Shown piece after piece: positions 1 through 9,547 of a stretch of 18,733 nt of DNA. The position numbers were made by a program, and so were the translations under genes. Below the pieces are notes generated by a model. It was not told where the DNA came from and did no database searches. It worked only from the letters and a program-made list of their open reading frames with translations. The stretch is taken from NCBI RefSeq assembly GCF_000499385.1, contig NW_013654479.1:1-18733 (forward strand), given 5' to 3'. The stretch's first letter is position 1. Each line of letters starts with the position of its first letter. Source of the stretch: Eimeria necatrix. Lineage: Eukaryota; Apicomplexa; Conoidasida; Eucoccidiorida; Eimeriidae.

Positions 1-150
1 ACTTGTGTGTGCAGACGCATCAGAATATGCTATCAATTCTGAGCTTGTTAAGGCCGAGTTGACGAAAACATAGAGCGTTGCAGACAAATGCGTAGGTGAG
101 TGCAGGGATAGTTACTCTGAAGTGAAGCATTATCTCCACGTTTCAGCTGC

Positions 151-167
151 CGACACGAATCGTGTCG
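151..167. repeat. Short hairpin (8-bp arms)
   Basis: CGACACGA is followed after one base by its exact reverse complement TCGTGTCG. Outside it, CTGC (147-150) can pair with GCAG (170-173) across a 2-nt bulge. There is no T-run after it, and in a eukaryotic context it is not a terminator. It may be a chance structure. Confidence 0.35.
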
Positions 168-413
168 CCGCAGAGCCTGGATTGTCTTTTGTTTGTTGCA
201 AAACGCTTCGTGAGAAAGCGTGGTGCGCGTTTGCTTTGACGTGATTCGTATAGGTATGTGGCTGTATCACTATGACTTCGGCGCGCCAGGCTCTGGCTGC
301 GGGCGGCGCCTAACATGGGTTTTGGAAAGCAGTTCCAGAATGGTTATTTCGATCCTATCAGCTGGTTTTATCGCTAGCTGATGTTCTTGTGTGAACCACA
401 GGCTGTGCGCCTG

Positions 414-427
414 GTATTGGGTATTGG
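414..427. repeat. 7-bp tandem duplication (GTATTGG x2)
   Basis: GTATTGG occurs twice back to back. It is probably a replication-slippage product with no inferred role. Confidence 0.5.
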
Positions 428-2313
428 GCGGGGATATGAGAGGGCAAAATGACTGCATATATGAACGTATGTTTGCCTAGCTGTTTTCTCTCTTTATGAT
501 ATCTGCCAGAATAGCATGCTCAAAATGCCATTGCGTTGTTATGGGTCGCCAATGCGGTGCCTTACGCTGTTGATTGCTTCAGCAAATGGAATAGCTGTTA
601 CTTAACCTCCCCTGCTTGTAGTGAGCTACAGTAAAGATGTTTCCTTTTTTACAGAACCATGAAGCGCGCCAGAATTCCACAGCACAGCATTCGTGTCAGT
701 GGCTTTGCGTGACGTAGCAAACGCACACTCACCTTCACGCTCATATGGCAATCGCAGACTGCAATAATTGGGTGCTTCATGTCGCGTCGACTTGTTTCCC
801 TAGCAGCTAGCAGTGTTGGCGGCAGGACCTCGTATTGGATCTATGCCAAAGGTGGCGTTTTCTGCGCATTCACTGTAATGAGAGAAACAGAAGTCCTGAT
901 TCTATTCTGCAGAGGTTACCTGCCCCGCTGGGACACAGAAACTTTAGTGGCATTAGCACGATGGTTTTGACATAGCCGTGGTTGTTATTCTCGCCGGTGG
1001 CCAGAGCTGCGAGTCAAGAATTTTTGTGAACTGACGGTATGTTTGTGGAGTAGTAGGGGCCCACTGATGACGCATGCTTACCGCACGCTGAAAACAGTAG
1101 AGGGCACAAACAAGAAATGCAGCTGCTGTGACGGCTCGGCAACTGATTGAGGGCTGTTTCGAAGGATTTGTGAAGCGGAGCGGGTTATCAACTCGACGTA
1201 GAGATAGCATGATTTATTTGACACAGTTGACAGGGCGGATATAGCTGCGAGTTTCCAAAACGTCAGCTCGTTTTGTTGAGATTAGGCGTGTTCGTAGACG
1301 CAGTGTACATGCTGCAATAGTTCCAAATAGAATTGTGTTCCGCATGTTGGGCATCAGCATTTGTTGGTGTCGTGTGGACATGTCTAGCGTCATATCTAAT
1401 TCCGTTGGTTCCTCATTGGCAGCAGTGACTTCGTTGTCTTAATACCCCGTTTGGCGTTGCCCAGGCAGTGTTGCATCTGGCTCGCTGCTTTTTTCGATTG
1501 TTGGTGTTTTTGCTGTTGTGTGTACTTGACCCTCTCTCAGCAGTATCACTAGCATAGCTCTGGATGATCCCCGAATTGCTAAAAGTACTATCCTGCCAAT
1601 GCTTACTGCTACTACGCTGTCAGCAAGTGTGCTAAGAAGTCATGCAGCTGAAGGGTACAACTTTTAGCATTTACATAACGGTAGACTCCACACTTGTGCC
1701 CCCAGAGATGTTCCAGTCCAATGGTTTGTCAATTGCAATGGCGCGTGAGCCAGAGTTGGCGCTTTTATGATAAGCACACCCTTGCTGAGTGCCCCTATTA
1801 GTGCAGTGTGCTAGTTATGATGCTACTTGTTCTGATGTTACTTACCCCTAGTTCGTTTTTCTTTTCAGATTTGCACCTTGATTTTTTGTCTGTTTGCGAG
1901 TACTAAAACCCTCTTTTTCAAAAGAAATACGAAGGCCGATAGTGATAGGCTTGTTGAGCTTTGTCAAGCCGAAGCGCAGGCTGAATTTCAAGATAGAGCG
2001 TGTTCTCAAACAGGCATCGTGCGCGTCGCTTGACTGACCAGTTAGTGGGTTGGGCACTACGTATCGGACATTCGCATTGTATTAAGGCCACGGAAAGAGC
2101 TATGACGCTAGGAAGATGAGTGTCCTCACCTCACTGTTTAAACAGTCAGACGCAGGAGAATTTCTGACACAGTTAGATCGCGTCCCGTGGGCTGTACATG
2201 TTGTCCAGCTTCCTACTTTGCTCTCGAGGTATTGGGCGTGTGAAAGTTTAGCTGATAAGCCTTGAAGATTCATTTTTTGATGCTCACCTCGGAACCTTTC
2301 ATCTTTAGGATCA

Positions 2314-2339
2314 CCAAGTCTTTGTGCCAAGTCTTTGTG
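2314..2339. repeat. 13-bp perfect tandem duplication
   Basis: CCAAGTCTTTGTG occurs twice in direct succession without a mismatch. A perfect copy suggests a recent slippage or repair event. A second, unrelated 13-bp perfect tandem lies at 13121-13146. Confidence 0.75.
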
Positions 2340-3070
2340 ACGCGAATGCAGGCCCTTATCTTGCAAATTTTGACTTCCAGGGCGTTAGTCAAACTCGGGA
2401 AGCCAGGTATCAACAGGAAATTGCAGCAATAGTCATTAGTTGGCAATTGTGTAGTCATGCCACACGTTGTCTTTTTGTAGTTTCTTGTTGAGTGCATTTT
2501 TCTTATGGCTGTAGGCCAGCTGTCCTAATGAATAGTACTTGCTTATTTTGTATTCAGTTTCCCAAATGAATAATGCCTATGCATTGCTTCTGTGAAACCA
2601 TATGAATATATTACTGCCATTGATTGTCTGGTGTCCTGGCCGCTCTTACGTTTGGTTGTTTTGCCACTTCTCGAAAAAGGCTGAAATATTGTTCCCTTGC
2701 GTTTACTTCCATAAAAAGGGAGTGCGATTGTTCAATACACTTGCAGGGTGTGAGTGAAGAGTCTTCCTCAACGTCTGGGAGTGAGATTGACGAGATGCAA
2801 GCACCACAGAATATCAGCACACGGCAAAGGGACCGTACCTTTAGGCAAATGTGGACACCAGCTCGATTTAGTATGCAAAGTCTCCGGTGCTGATTATAAA
2901 GAAGTTTGGTGGCGCAAGATTCGTGGGCACTCTTGAGTAGAGCTGTCAGTTGCGACCATCCTCCGTTGGTTTAGTGTTTCGTATCAAGGATGACCGTACA
3001 TTACGCTGCAATGATATGAATCCGTCATTTTGTGAAACTATAGAAGCTCCATTGCTTATTGTAAAAGAAT

Positions 3071-3129
3071 GCAGGCGAGCTTGTGGGCACGAGCGCGGAC
3101 AGCGCCTGCACCGCGGATCTGCTGCGGTG
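3071..3129. repeat. Cluster of overlapping GC-rich stem-loops
   Basis: GCAGGCG (3071-3077) can pair with CGCCTGC (3103-3109). Inside that loop GCTTGTG (3079-3085) can pair with CACGAGC (3088-3094) using one G-U pair. Directly beyond, CACCGC (3109-3114) can pair with GCGGTG (3124-3129). The adjoining arms give a compact multi-stem fold, but no tRNA or other known RNA signature is present, and it may simply reflect local GC richness. Confidence 0.3.
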
Positions 3130-3374
3130 GAATGGTCCAAGCTGCAACAGCATTTTCTTCTGAAGTAGCAGCTGCGCTGTTATCAGAGTTTTCGAACTCA
3201 AAAGGTTGTGAGTTTGGAATGAAACATTCTCTACACTACGTATAAACTAGAGATGAAAGTGCAAGCACCAAGAATGAGAATTCTGTTAAGCGCAGGCCCA
3301 AGACGCACCAAAGATGAAGTTTTGGAGTTACAATTGCCCCTCAGGTGAATGTATAGCGAATTGCAGGAAAGTGG

Positions 3375-3980
3375 TTACTTCACACATTGCTTTGAGATGC
3401 TGAATTTGAACAAACATCTGTCAAGCCTTGATGAGCTTGCGAGCGATGCTGTGTTTGAGAAGCTGGTGGACAACCAGTTTGTCGCTGCTCGTGCTGACCA
3501 TAAATCAAGCTGAAAATGCTGGAAAAGAAAAGCCAGAATATAATGTCTGTGACTTGCCTTAACCTCACCGTCAGGCTCTCGACTAAGAGGAGTACGAGGC
3601 AATACTTGAATATTTTCCGGATAGGCTTCATGCACAACACAGATATCTTTGGAAGGGCCTGTTCGCATGATGCGATCACTGCGGCCAATACAAACAGACT
3701 TCATAAGCCGTATTTGAATATCATTTGCTCCAGAGAAGGCAACGCATACGATATCTGCTTTACAGAGTCTTGTATTGAAGGATGTGCGCCGCGGGAATGC
3801 CACTTGAAGCTCAGCAAGGCGCAAGGCATTTAGTACTACCCGTGTAAGGTGCAGGCTTGTAGCTTCATTAGAGACAAGACCCCTTCGAGCTTTCGCGCAA
3901 AACTGAAGAATACCTTTTCGCCTTTTTAAACTAGTAGCCAGTAAGCTGTGTTTACAGCGCACCTGGAGGTTCTCGCCCAA
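3375..3980 (-). CDS. Longest open frame, unrecognised hypothetical product
   Basis: This is a 201-codon frame read on the minus strand, the longest in the window. I do not recognise the product. It is basic, with many Arg, Lys and Ser, has no clear signal peptide or membrane span and no catalytic motif I can name. The frame opens with TTG; the first in-frame ATG is at codon 93 (3704), which would leave about 109 residues, so as it stands it would need an upstream exon or is not a gene. With about 46 % GC I estimate roughly 0.04 frames this long expected by chance, so it may be a coding remnant or exon. Shorter open frames overlap it on the plus strand (3516-3833) and in another minus frame (3380-3688), so which strand was coding is uncertain. 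Confidence 0.25.
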   Translation of the reverse strand: MGENLQVRCKHSLLATSLKRRKGILQFCAKARRGLVSNEATSLHLTRVVLNALRLAELQVAFPRRTSFNTRLCKADIVCVAFSGANDIQIRLMKSVCIGRSDRIMRTGPSKDICVVHEAYPENIQVLPRTPLSREPDGEVKASHRHYILAFLFQHFQLDLWSARAATNWLSTSFSNTASLASSSRLDRCLFKFSISKQCVK

Positions 3981-5161
3981 TCCATGCTAAGCGTGCGTAA
4001 GTTTGGCTGCTTTCGCATCGTTAAGTGTTAACTGTGTCTTCAAGAATTTTTTTGCCATTGTAAGAATTTCCTGGAATTTTCTGTCCGTTAAGAAGTCGTT
4101 TCCACCGTGTGCAGGGTCTCCCGCTTGAATCATCGCATGTTTGAAGGTAATAATGCTACTGGGGGTCATTTCTTCACGAACTGCAGAGAGCTGTCATCAA
4201 TACTTTTAGTTTTTACTCGCTAACCAAAATACGCCTTGAAATGTGGGCAGTGTTCGTGTACGTGTGAGCTCTGCATTAACGCTTGGAGCACGGGCATCAA
4301 CCTGTAAACGTTTCCAAAATGGCTAGTCACCCACAGATCAGGTGCAGAAACACATCACCACTGCAGCGCGTGGGTCAAATGCATGGAGCCAGGCCGTAAG
4401 CCAGGAAGGCAGGAGAAGCAAGCAGCTATCATGTGCGGGCCCTACTACGACCTCCCAAGTGAACAGGTTAATTTGCTGGTTTGCTGAGAAAGCAGATTTG
4501 AAATGACACCGGCCACGATCGCAGTCCTTGTTTGTCTCTTCCGAAATGGAGTAATATGATATGCATAGGGAGGGGGCTTCCTTTCGAAGTGCAGCTTGGC
4601 ACTGCCCTCTGTTGTAGGTCGTAAAGTTTTTTGACGCAAGCATCACTGGCGCCGTTACCTTTGGGTGTGCTTACGTTATCACTGTGCTCAACGAGCACTC
4701 TCGAACCTGCGGAGGCAGTGAATCTGCAGGAAGTGCGATTTTCGAGATTTCATTCATGGCACGGGATGCTGCATGGGTGTATTAGTGTCTCCATATCATG
4801 CACGTTTATGAATATCTAGGTTTGTTTTGAAGAGCGGTCGCTTGTGCGTAACTTTATCGCAAGACATACCTCAGTGCCATCGACTCTCACATATTAGGCA
4901 TTTACCAAAATGAGCCTGTTTCCTCTTTTGTTCGCTCTGTTCCTACGGATGCTAGGCGTTGTCCATGAACTTCCCTCAACAAAGGAAACTTTCCATGTGA
5001 GTAACATGGAGGCGTAGCATCTGTGCTTCTGACGGTGATGCGATCACTCTGATACTGTCATTGCGTGGAACAAGGTTAAGACAATGCCAGCATCGAAATA
5101 ATTGCATCAAATCTTGATCGACTTTAAGTGTTGCTGCTTAGAATACAGTACTATCCCGTTG
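3981..5161. other. Unassigned region
   Basis: No recognisable gene. Minus-strand frames up to 102 codons near 4338-4698 overlap one another in different phases and look like chance openings. A 6-bp-arm hairpin (GTGCTC, loop AAC, GAGCAC) sits at 4684-4698. Confidence 0.5.
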
Positions 5162-5635
5162 CTATGACAATCGGCTCACACAAGTTTGCTTAGTGCAGTT
5201 TGAAGAAGCCGTGGGGAAACTTATGTGTCTCCAGGTTGTGCGTTTAAAAGAATTCAAAATGGGTTGTGTATCCCTGACACTACTTTGAACGAGGGTGAAA
5301 CGAGATAATGTGTTGTGGAGTGAAAGAATGGTAGCACGTGTTTGACGTAGCTTAGCATGATCTGTCAAGTGCACCACTTTCCAGCAGTATTCGTTACATG
5401 CACTATTTGTGATCATTTGTGGTGTACTTGCACTATCCATTGGCCATAAAGTGTGTTGTAGGCGAATTGCTATAAACATAAAGAAACCATGCGGCTGTAA
5501 TAACCCTGCAACATGACTTTTATTAAAGTGGAGCAGTGCAATTTGGGTAAAGAGAAAATGCTTACTTTCAAGACCGCAAGGTTTCAGCTTTCCTGGCATC
5601 AACAGTTGACATAGGCGAAGCACAGACCTTGCCAT
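5162..5635 (-). CDS. 157-codon ATG frame, hypothetical
   Basis: This frame starts at ATG (5635-5633) and ends at TAG (5164-5162). It is the longest frame in the window with its own ATG. The product would be basic, rich in Ser, Thr, Leu and His, with a weakly hydrophobic patch near residues 45-60 and no motif I recognise. I estimate about 0.4 frames of this length expected by chance in a window of this size and composition, so length alone does not establish it. It begins a 2-kb stretch of unusually open sequence running to about 7205. Alternatives are chance, an exon of a split gene, or remains of a retroelement. Confidence 0.22.
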   Translation of the reverse strand: MARSVLRLCQLLMPGKLKPCGLESKHFLFTQIALLHFNKSHVAGLLQPHGFFMFIAIRLQHTLWPMDSASTPQMITNSACNEYCWKVVHLTDHAKLRQTRATILSLHNTLSRFTLVQSSVRDTQPILNSFKRTTWRHISFPTASSNCTKQTCVSRLS

Positions 5636-5725
5636 TTAAGAACTTGAACTTTTCTGTACCAGCGCCACGTCTACCCAAGTGGCTTTTCTGTACTTTGCTG
5701 TCGTAGGCGGCGATGCAGTGCATGC

Positions 5726-6094
5726 TTGATCTTGTTGAGCAAGCTCGCCCGTTTCGGCCTGTACCAGGTCAGCAACACGCAACCGCTTACTTTTCCTGAA
5801 GCGAGTGAGCCAAATGTCCTCAAATATACACCGAAAGTATTAGTCAAAGTATCGGTCCACGGCATGCAGATATTTTCTGTCGTTTGTGCTATGTCTACGG
5901 AGCTCGTGATAGGACGGAACCTGCATGCTCTACTCGCTCTGAGAGACGAAGATGCTGCACTAAGGTGCAGCAGCAAGCTATTGTTTGAGAAGCGAGTGCC
6001 CAGCATCTTTTACGTTTTCGCACAAAACAAATGCTGTGGCGCTGTGTATAACGTTGCCACGCTTGGCGTTCACAGCCGTGTAGAGAGGAGCTAA
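5726..6094 (+). CDS. 122-codon open frame without ATG, possible exon
   Basis: The frame opens at TTG with no ATG at its head; the first in-frame ATG is about 47 codons in. The predicted peptide has mixed hydrophobic and charged residues much like an ordinary globular protein, but matches no family I know. An antisense frame of 111 codons (5671-6006) covers most of it, so strand assignment is unsafe. If coding, it would more likely be an internal exon or a relic than a complete gene. Confidence 0.15.
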   Translation: MILLSKLARFGLYQVSNTQPLTFPEASEPNVLKYTPKVLVKVSVHGMQIFSVVCAMSTELVIGRNLHALLALRDEDAALRCSSKLLFEKRVPSIFYVFAQNKCCGAVYNVATLGVHSRVERS

Positions 6095-6277
6095 TATCTC
6101 ATCGGGCCTCTTGACGGTTCTTTTTTGCATCAATGTTGAACCATTTGTTGATGAGCCTTTGTCCAGCTCTCCGTGTCTTTCCACTCTGTTTCGCGGGACA
6201 TTCAGCGCAGCAGAAGACGGCGTGAACTTCTAGAAGAATGCGTTTAATCCTGGACTCAGTCCACAGGGTTTCTCGCG

Positions 6278-6703
6278 ATGCCACAAGTGCAGAGGACCAA
6301 TCTGACCAGTACCTCTAAGCGGATTTGCAGGATGTGCGCCACAGAGTGTTCCCAACAAAAGAGAATGACATCCTGTCATGGCTTGAAGGAAAAACTTGAT
6401 CAGGGATGTGAAGGCCTTCTTTGCAACATTTTTACTTGTAAGACAGTGCGAACTCTGATAGCTCTTCGTAGAAGCCAGACTACTTTAAAGTATTCGGCTG
6501 CACCGATGATGATTTGCGTTTGCTTGCAAACGCAAATCATCTGCTTAGGCAAATATATACCTCTCGTGCTGATGGCCAAGAGTAAAGGCGCAAACGTGCA
6601 GTGTTCGCAGTGTACAAATATTGCTGTGCAACGCATCACGATTAACCATTATTTCGTACGCAAAACTTGGAGACCACACATCTCACTGACTTCTGCATTA
6701 TGA
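6278..6703 (+). CDS. 141-codon ATG frame, cysteine-rich, hypothetical
   Basis: The ATG is at 6278-6280. The first 55 residues contain several cysteines, including a Cys-x2-Cys near residues 17-20 and further Cys and His residues near 33-34, 44, 49 and 54, which could suggest a zinc-binding patch, but the spacing matches no finger class I can name. The perfect palindrome at 6508-6541 lies inside the frame and encodes part of it, which makes it less likely that this stretch was conserved as protein. About one frame of this length is expected by chance. Confidence 0.15.
   Translation: MPQVQRTNLTSTSKRICRMCATECSQQKRMTSCHGLKEKLDQGCEGLLCNIFTCKTVRTLIALRRSQTTLKYSAAPMMICVCLQTQIICLGKYIPLVLMAKSKGANVQCSQCTNIAVQRITINHYFVRKTWRPHISLTSAL
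6508..6541. repeat. Perfect palindrome, 16-bp arms with 2-nt centre
   Basis: GATGATTTGCGTTTGC (6508-6523) is separated by TT from its exact reverse complement (6526-6541). The symmetry stops abruptly on both sides (T opposite T). Two-base spacing allows a cruciform or a tight RNA hairpin. No palindrome of this length is expected by chance in 19 kb. No adjoining target-site duplication or related copy was found in the window. Confidence 0.9.
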
Positions 6704-6747
6704 AGTCATTTATGCCCAGTCGTTGCTTCCGAAGCTTGTGCGTCTTG

Positions 6748-6975
6748 CTAAACCTGTGTATCTGCGCTTTGGATTGCCCAGAAGCCTCCCTTTTGTCCGT
6801 CGCCGCCTGTGCAGCAAGTAACCCGAGCTGATGTGGTCACGACTGTTTCCCATACGGCTTTTGCTACCTTCTGCAGGCGCATGCAAAAGTCGTTTACAGA
6901 TGCATTTTCCTTCTGAGTCATTGCATGCCACTGAGATGAAGGCAGCAAAAGCTTCTGATTGTTCTACTGCCTCAC
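6748..6975 (-). pseudogene. Possible decayed retrotransposon Gag fragment
   Basis: On the minus strand, an open stretch of about 65-75 codons contains the pattern QKExxSVxxFxxRLxxVA (about 6916-6860). This resembles the segment of Ty3/gypsy-type and other LTR-retrotransposon Gag proteins in which a Gln/Glu stretch, then Ser-Val, Phe and Arg-Leu lie at similar spacing. The frame is closed upstream by TAG and downstream by TAG (6750-6748), and carries only an internal ATG (6921). A neighbouring minus frame (6710-7033) is open over the upstream part, consistent with a frameshift. No zinc knuckle, protease, reverse transcriptase or integrase motif was seen downstream. The resemblance is by eye and short, and it may be coincidental. 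Confidence 0.2.
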
Positions 6976-7205
6976 ACGCTCTTGAGCTGATAATATTTAG
7001 CCGAAAGCTACTGCAGAGCATACAACGTCCCAACGCTCAGCAGAAGCATCACACCACCAGGACGTGCGTCGCATGTCTACGAAGCGATGCAATAATCCAA
7101 GAAGCGCTGCTTAGTGTCACTTCTGTTTCACATCCTTTCACAGGCATAGCAGCATGCATGAAACAATGCTCGTGTGCGTCTTGGCGGTTATTGTTTATCC
7201 CGTGA
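6831..7205 (+). CDS. 124-codon ATG frame opposite the Gag-like stretch
   Basis: This frame has an ATG at 6831 and a TGA at 7203-7205. The product would be rich in Ser, Ala, Cys and Arg with no recognised motif. It lies antisense to the Gag-like fragment, so at most one of the two is likely to reflect past coding. Probably a shadow or chance frame. Confidence 0.1.
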   Translation: MWSRLFPIRLLLPSAGACKSRLQMHFPSESLHATEMKAAKASDCSTASHALELIIFSRKLLQSIQRPNAQQKHHTTRTCVACLRSDAIIQEALLSVTSVSHPFTGIAACMKQCSCASWRLLFIP

Positions 7206-7258
7206 GGTGTGCGATGATGTGAGTAATACATGCGAAACCTCCCACTGCCCCTACGACG

Positions 7259-7315
7259 ACATTGTTTCTGTCATCTTGAAGCCTTCAAAATTACATCGTT
7301 TCTGTTATATTGAAG
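7259..7315. repeat. 23-bp imperfect direct repeat, 34-bp period
   Basis: The segment at 7259-7281 recurs at 7293-7315 with three mismatches; both begin ACAT, contain GTTTCTGT and end TTGAAG, with 11 bp between them. It is a small decayed tandem duplication with no inferred role. Confidence 0.6.
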
Positions 7316-9070
7316 CACGTAGCTGGGGCGAGATATGAACTAGTACGTGACGTTCCTTTCAGAGAGGATATAGGATCGTGTGATGCTGTTGACACTTTTG
7401 TTAGAAGAGGCTGTGCTAGAAGTAGCAGTGTATTATATTGGGCGAGCCTATTTGCCACAATACAGAAGCCTTCTAAAGCTGCTATTTGACTGGTAGATAG
7501 TGCGCATCATTTGACAAAGAGGACTGAATAAATGTGATTTGGTGTGTTGGCTGGACGCTGAAACTTTGATACTAGATTGGCGACTTTGCCTCCAGTGAAT
7601 GGACGTCCAGAGTTTAATACAATTTGCTCGCCGAGTAACTGGTGTGACACAGGGCTACCACGATCACCGCCGGAGCATCTGGAGGTGACTCCAGTTCTCA
7701 CGAGTCTTTGAAGGGGCAACCAGAGACCTTCGTATTACATATATCGTGCCCCGATCCTCGTGCTTTATACCTGCGCAGCCATTCATGCATTATGCCTATA
7801 ACATTACACATGATCTTTACAATGGAAGGTTCACACAAAGTCAAGCGCATCACATTCAGAGCAATCCCAATGCTTGGTTGAATATTGAGAAGCACTCAAG
7901 CCATCGCTGGTACATATTTGTGGGGTTTTGGGGGCTCTTCAGTGCATCTTGTATTTTGAGGATGCCACTGACATGCCAGCTCGTATGCGCATCGGTGCAG
8001 AAAATTAATGGGTTGTAATGCTTTGTGGAGAAAAGGTATAAAAGTGGCGTCCTATCTGGTGGCGTTTTTCTATGCAGTATATGTGAACTCAGAATATTGA
8101 GCGGTGCCCACGTTGCTATCTCTTTTGGGATTCACGCCATGCATTATGGTTTAGATCAAAAGGAGCACTGAAGATTCACCTCAGTGGATCAGTTTGTTTC
8201 CCTCTGCTAGCTGTTGCACCGAGCTACAAGCGAGCTATGCCTAGCGCCGGTGCCGTAGACCGTAGGTACTGTTGAACTGCTTTACTGGGACATACCTGTA
8301 TATCTTGCACGAATACCCAGCACGGACAAATAGTGGTCCGCTTTGCTGCGGCAGCAAAATATATTCGAAGGTGCTGTGATCTCCTTTGCTTTGGCGTTGT
8401 TACACAACACCAGTAATGAGAACGCACGCATGGCGTTCGTGAAACTGCAGAAGGTAGGTCAGATGTCGCATCATGTGTGGAAAAAATTGGGGCAATTCTT
8501 ATTGATGTTTCGTTGTAGCACGTTGGAGAATATTGTTGCGCTTCATTGTTTTGCTTGATCGCCTTCCTCCTGTTTGTCGAGCTTGTGTATACCAGTTATT
8601 GCTTCACCAGCTGTTTGCTCCTTTTAAGAATAACTTGGGTGCCTCCTTTGTGCTTTAATTTTGATGTATTCAACGAAGCATGAATCCATAGGTATATAGA
8701 TTCTTCGGGGTCCGACTGAGATAGACGGACATCGTCCTGATTCGACCGACGAGAAGGAAATGGCGGCGCGTCTGAATGCCGATCAGTGAAGCCTTTCCTC
8801 TTATGCTTGTCTGCCGGCACGTGAGATTAGCTCTCCCAAGTTGCTTTTGCATTTGAGCCTTTACATCGCTCTTCTGGTGTGGTGCTCCACATCTTCGTAG
8901 AAAATATGAGGGAGTGTTTGAGGAAAGCTAGTCACTGCACAGGCGTGTGTTACCAAATGCAAGGCTGTGGGTGGCTACCAAAAATATAATTGGGTGAATT
9001 TTCGAGTGAGGGACGGACGTTTCGTTCCTCAAACGGCACTCTTGCGGCTCCCTTCCGAATACAATGAACT
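7316..9070. other. Unassigned region
   Basis: No frame above 90 codons and no recognisable product. No hairpin or repeat of note was seen. Several short overlapping frames near 7698-8018 and 8224-8558 are open on both strands and look like chance. Confidence 0.55.
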
Positions 9071-9143
9071 AAATGAAACTTGCCCTTGTAACGGTTGTTA
9101 CCTGTATGCAGCTGGATATTCATACAGGAACTAAGTTTCATTT
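9071..9143. repeat. Two-part stem-loop with 11-bp and 8-bp arms
   Basis: AAATGAAACTT (9071-9081) pairs with AAGTTTCATTT (9133-9143). Inside, CCTGTATG (9101-9108) pairs with CATACAGG (9121-9128) around a 12-nt loop. The two helices are separated by unequal internal loops of 19 and 4 nt. The ATG of the following open frame lies in the left outer arm. It may be a decayed inverted repeat. Confidence 0.6.
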
Positions 9144-9522
9144 GGAACAATACATGAGAACAACGTTATTTACAGAAAGCATTTTATTCTCTCTGCGGCA
9201 AGTATTTCACGTAGTTTCCTTTTTCGAATTGATAGCGTTTTCGACAACAGTGGCGATCTGGAAGGGCAGTCGACCTTCCCCCACATTTTGCCTGATAACC
9301 GATGTGAATCACAGCAACAGTTCAGGCACAGGAAAACAGTGGAACGCCAAAAACAAATCGCTACGTAGGGGCTTGTGGCTCGTGATTGCTGAAAATCCGT
9401 GGAAGTTTGCTTCACTGTCTAACAACACCGTGGTTTCGGTCTACGCGATCCCGTTCATTAGTAATTGTACACCGATGCTCTTCTTAAAGGGCTTTACTGC
9501 GTTGCCGAAGCAGTTTCATTGA
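9073..9522 (+). CDS. 149-codon ATG frame, hypothetical, hydrophobic N-terminus
   Basis: The frame starts at ATG 9073 and ends at TGA 9520-9522. The first 14 residues (MKLALVTVVTCMQL) look like a short signal peptide or anchor: one Lys, then a hydrophobic run. A second hydrophobic stretch lies near residues 35-62. The remainder shows no recognised domain. I expect roughly 0.6 frames of this length by chance, and the start lies within a stem-loop arm, so the apparent signal peptide may be accidental. An antisense frame (9170-9415) is also open. Low-confidence hypothetical. Confidence 0.2.
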   Translation: MKLALVTVVTCMQLDIHTGTKFHLEQYMRTTLFTESILFSLRQVFHVVSFFELIAFSTTVAIWKGSRPSPTFCLITDVNHSNSSGTGKQWNAKNKSLRRGLWLVIAENPWKFASLSNNTVVSVYAIPFISNCTPMLFLKGFTALPKQFH

Positions 9523-9547
9523 GATGACTTTCACGCGCTATATCCCT

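Larger units (their letters stand above)
1..3370. other. Unassigned region without recognisable gene
   Basis: No frame here is long or resembles a family I know; the longest is under 90 codons. Stop codons are dense in all frames. The stretch around 1000-1850 is visibly G+T rich on the plus strand. Small structures inside it are listed separately: a hairpin near 151, a 7-bp tandem near 414, a 13-bp tandem near 2314 and a hairpin cluster near 3071. It could be intergenic DNA, a long intron or decayed repeat sequence; nothing visible separates these. Confidence 0.6.

Noticed and set aside
1450..1465. Shared 12-mer GTTTGGCGTTGC at about 1450 and in both copies of repeat family A
   Set aside because: Several 12-mer matches are expected by chance in a window this size, and the flanks at 1450 do not align.
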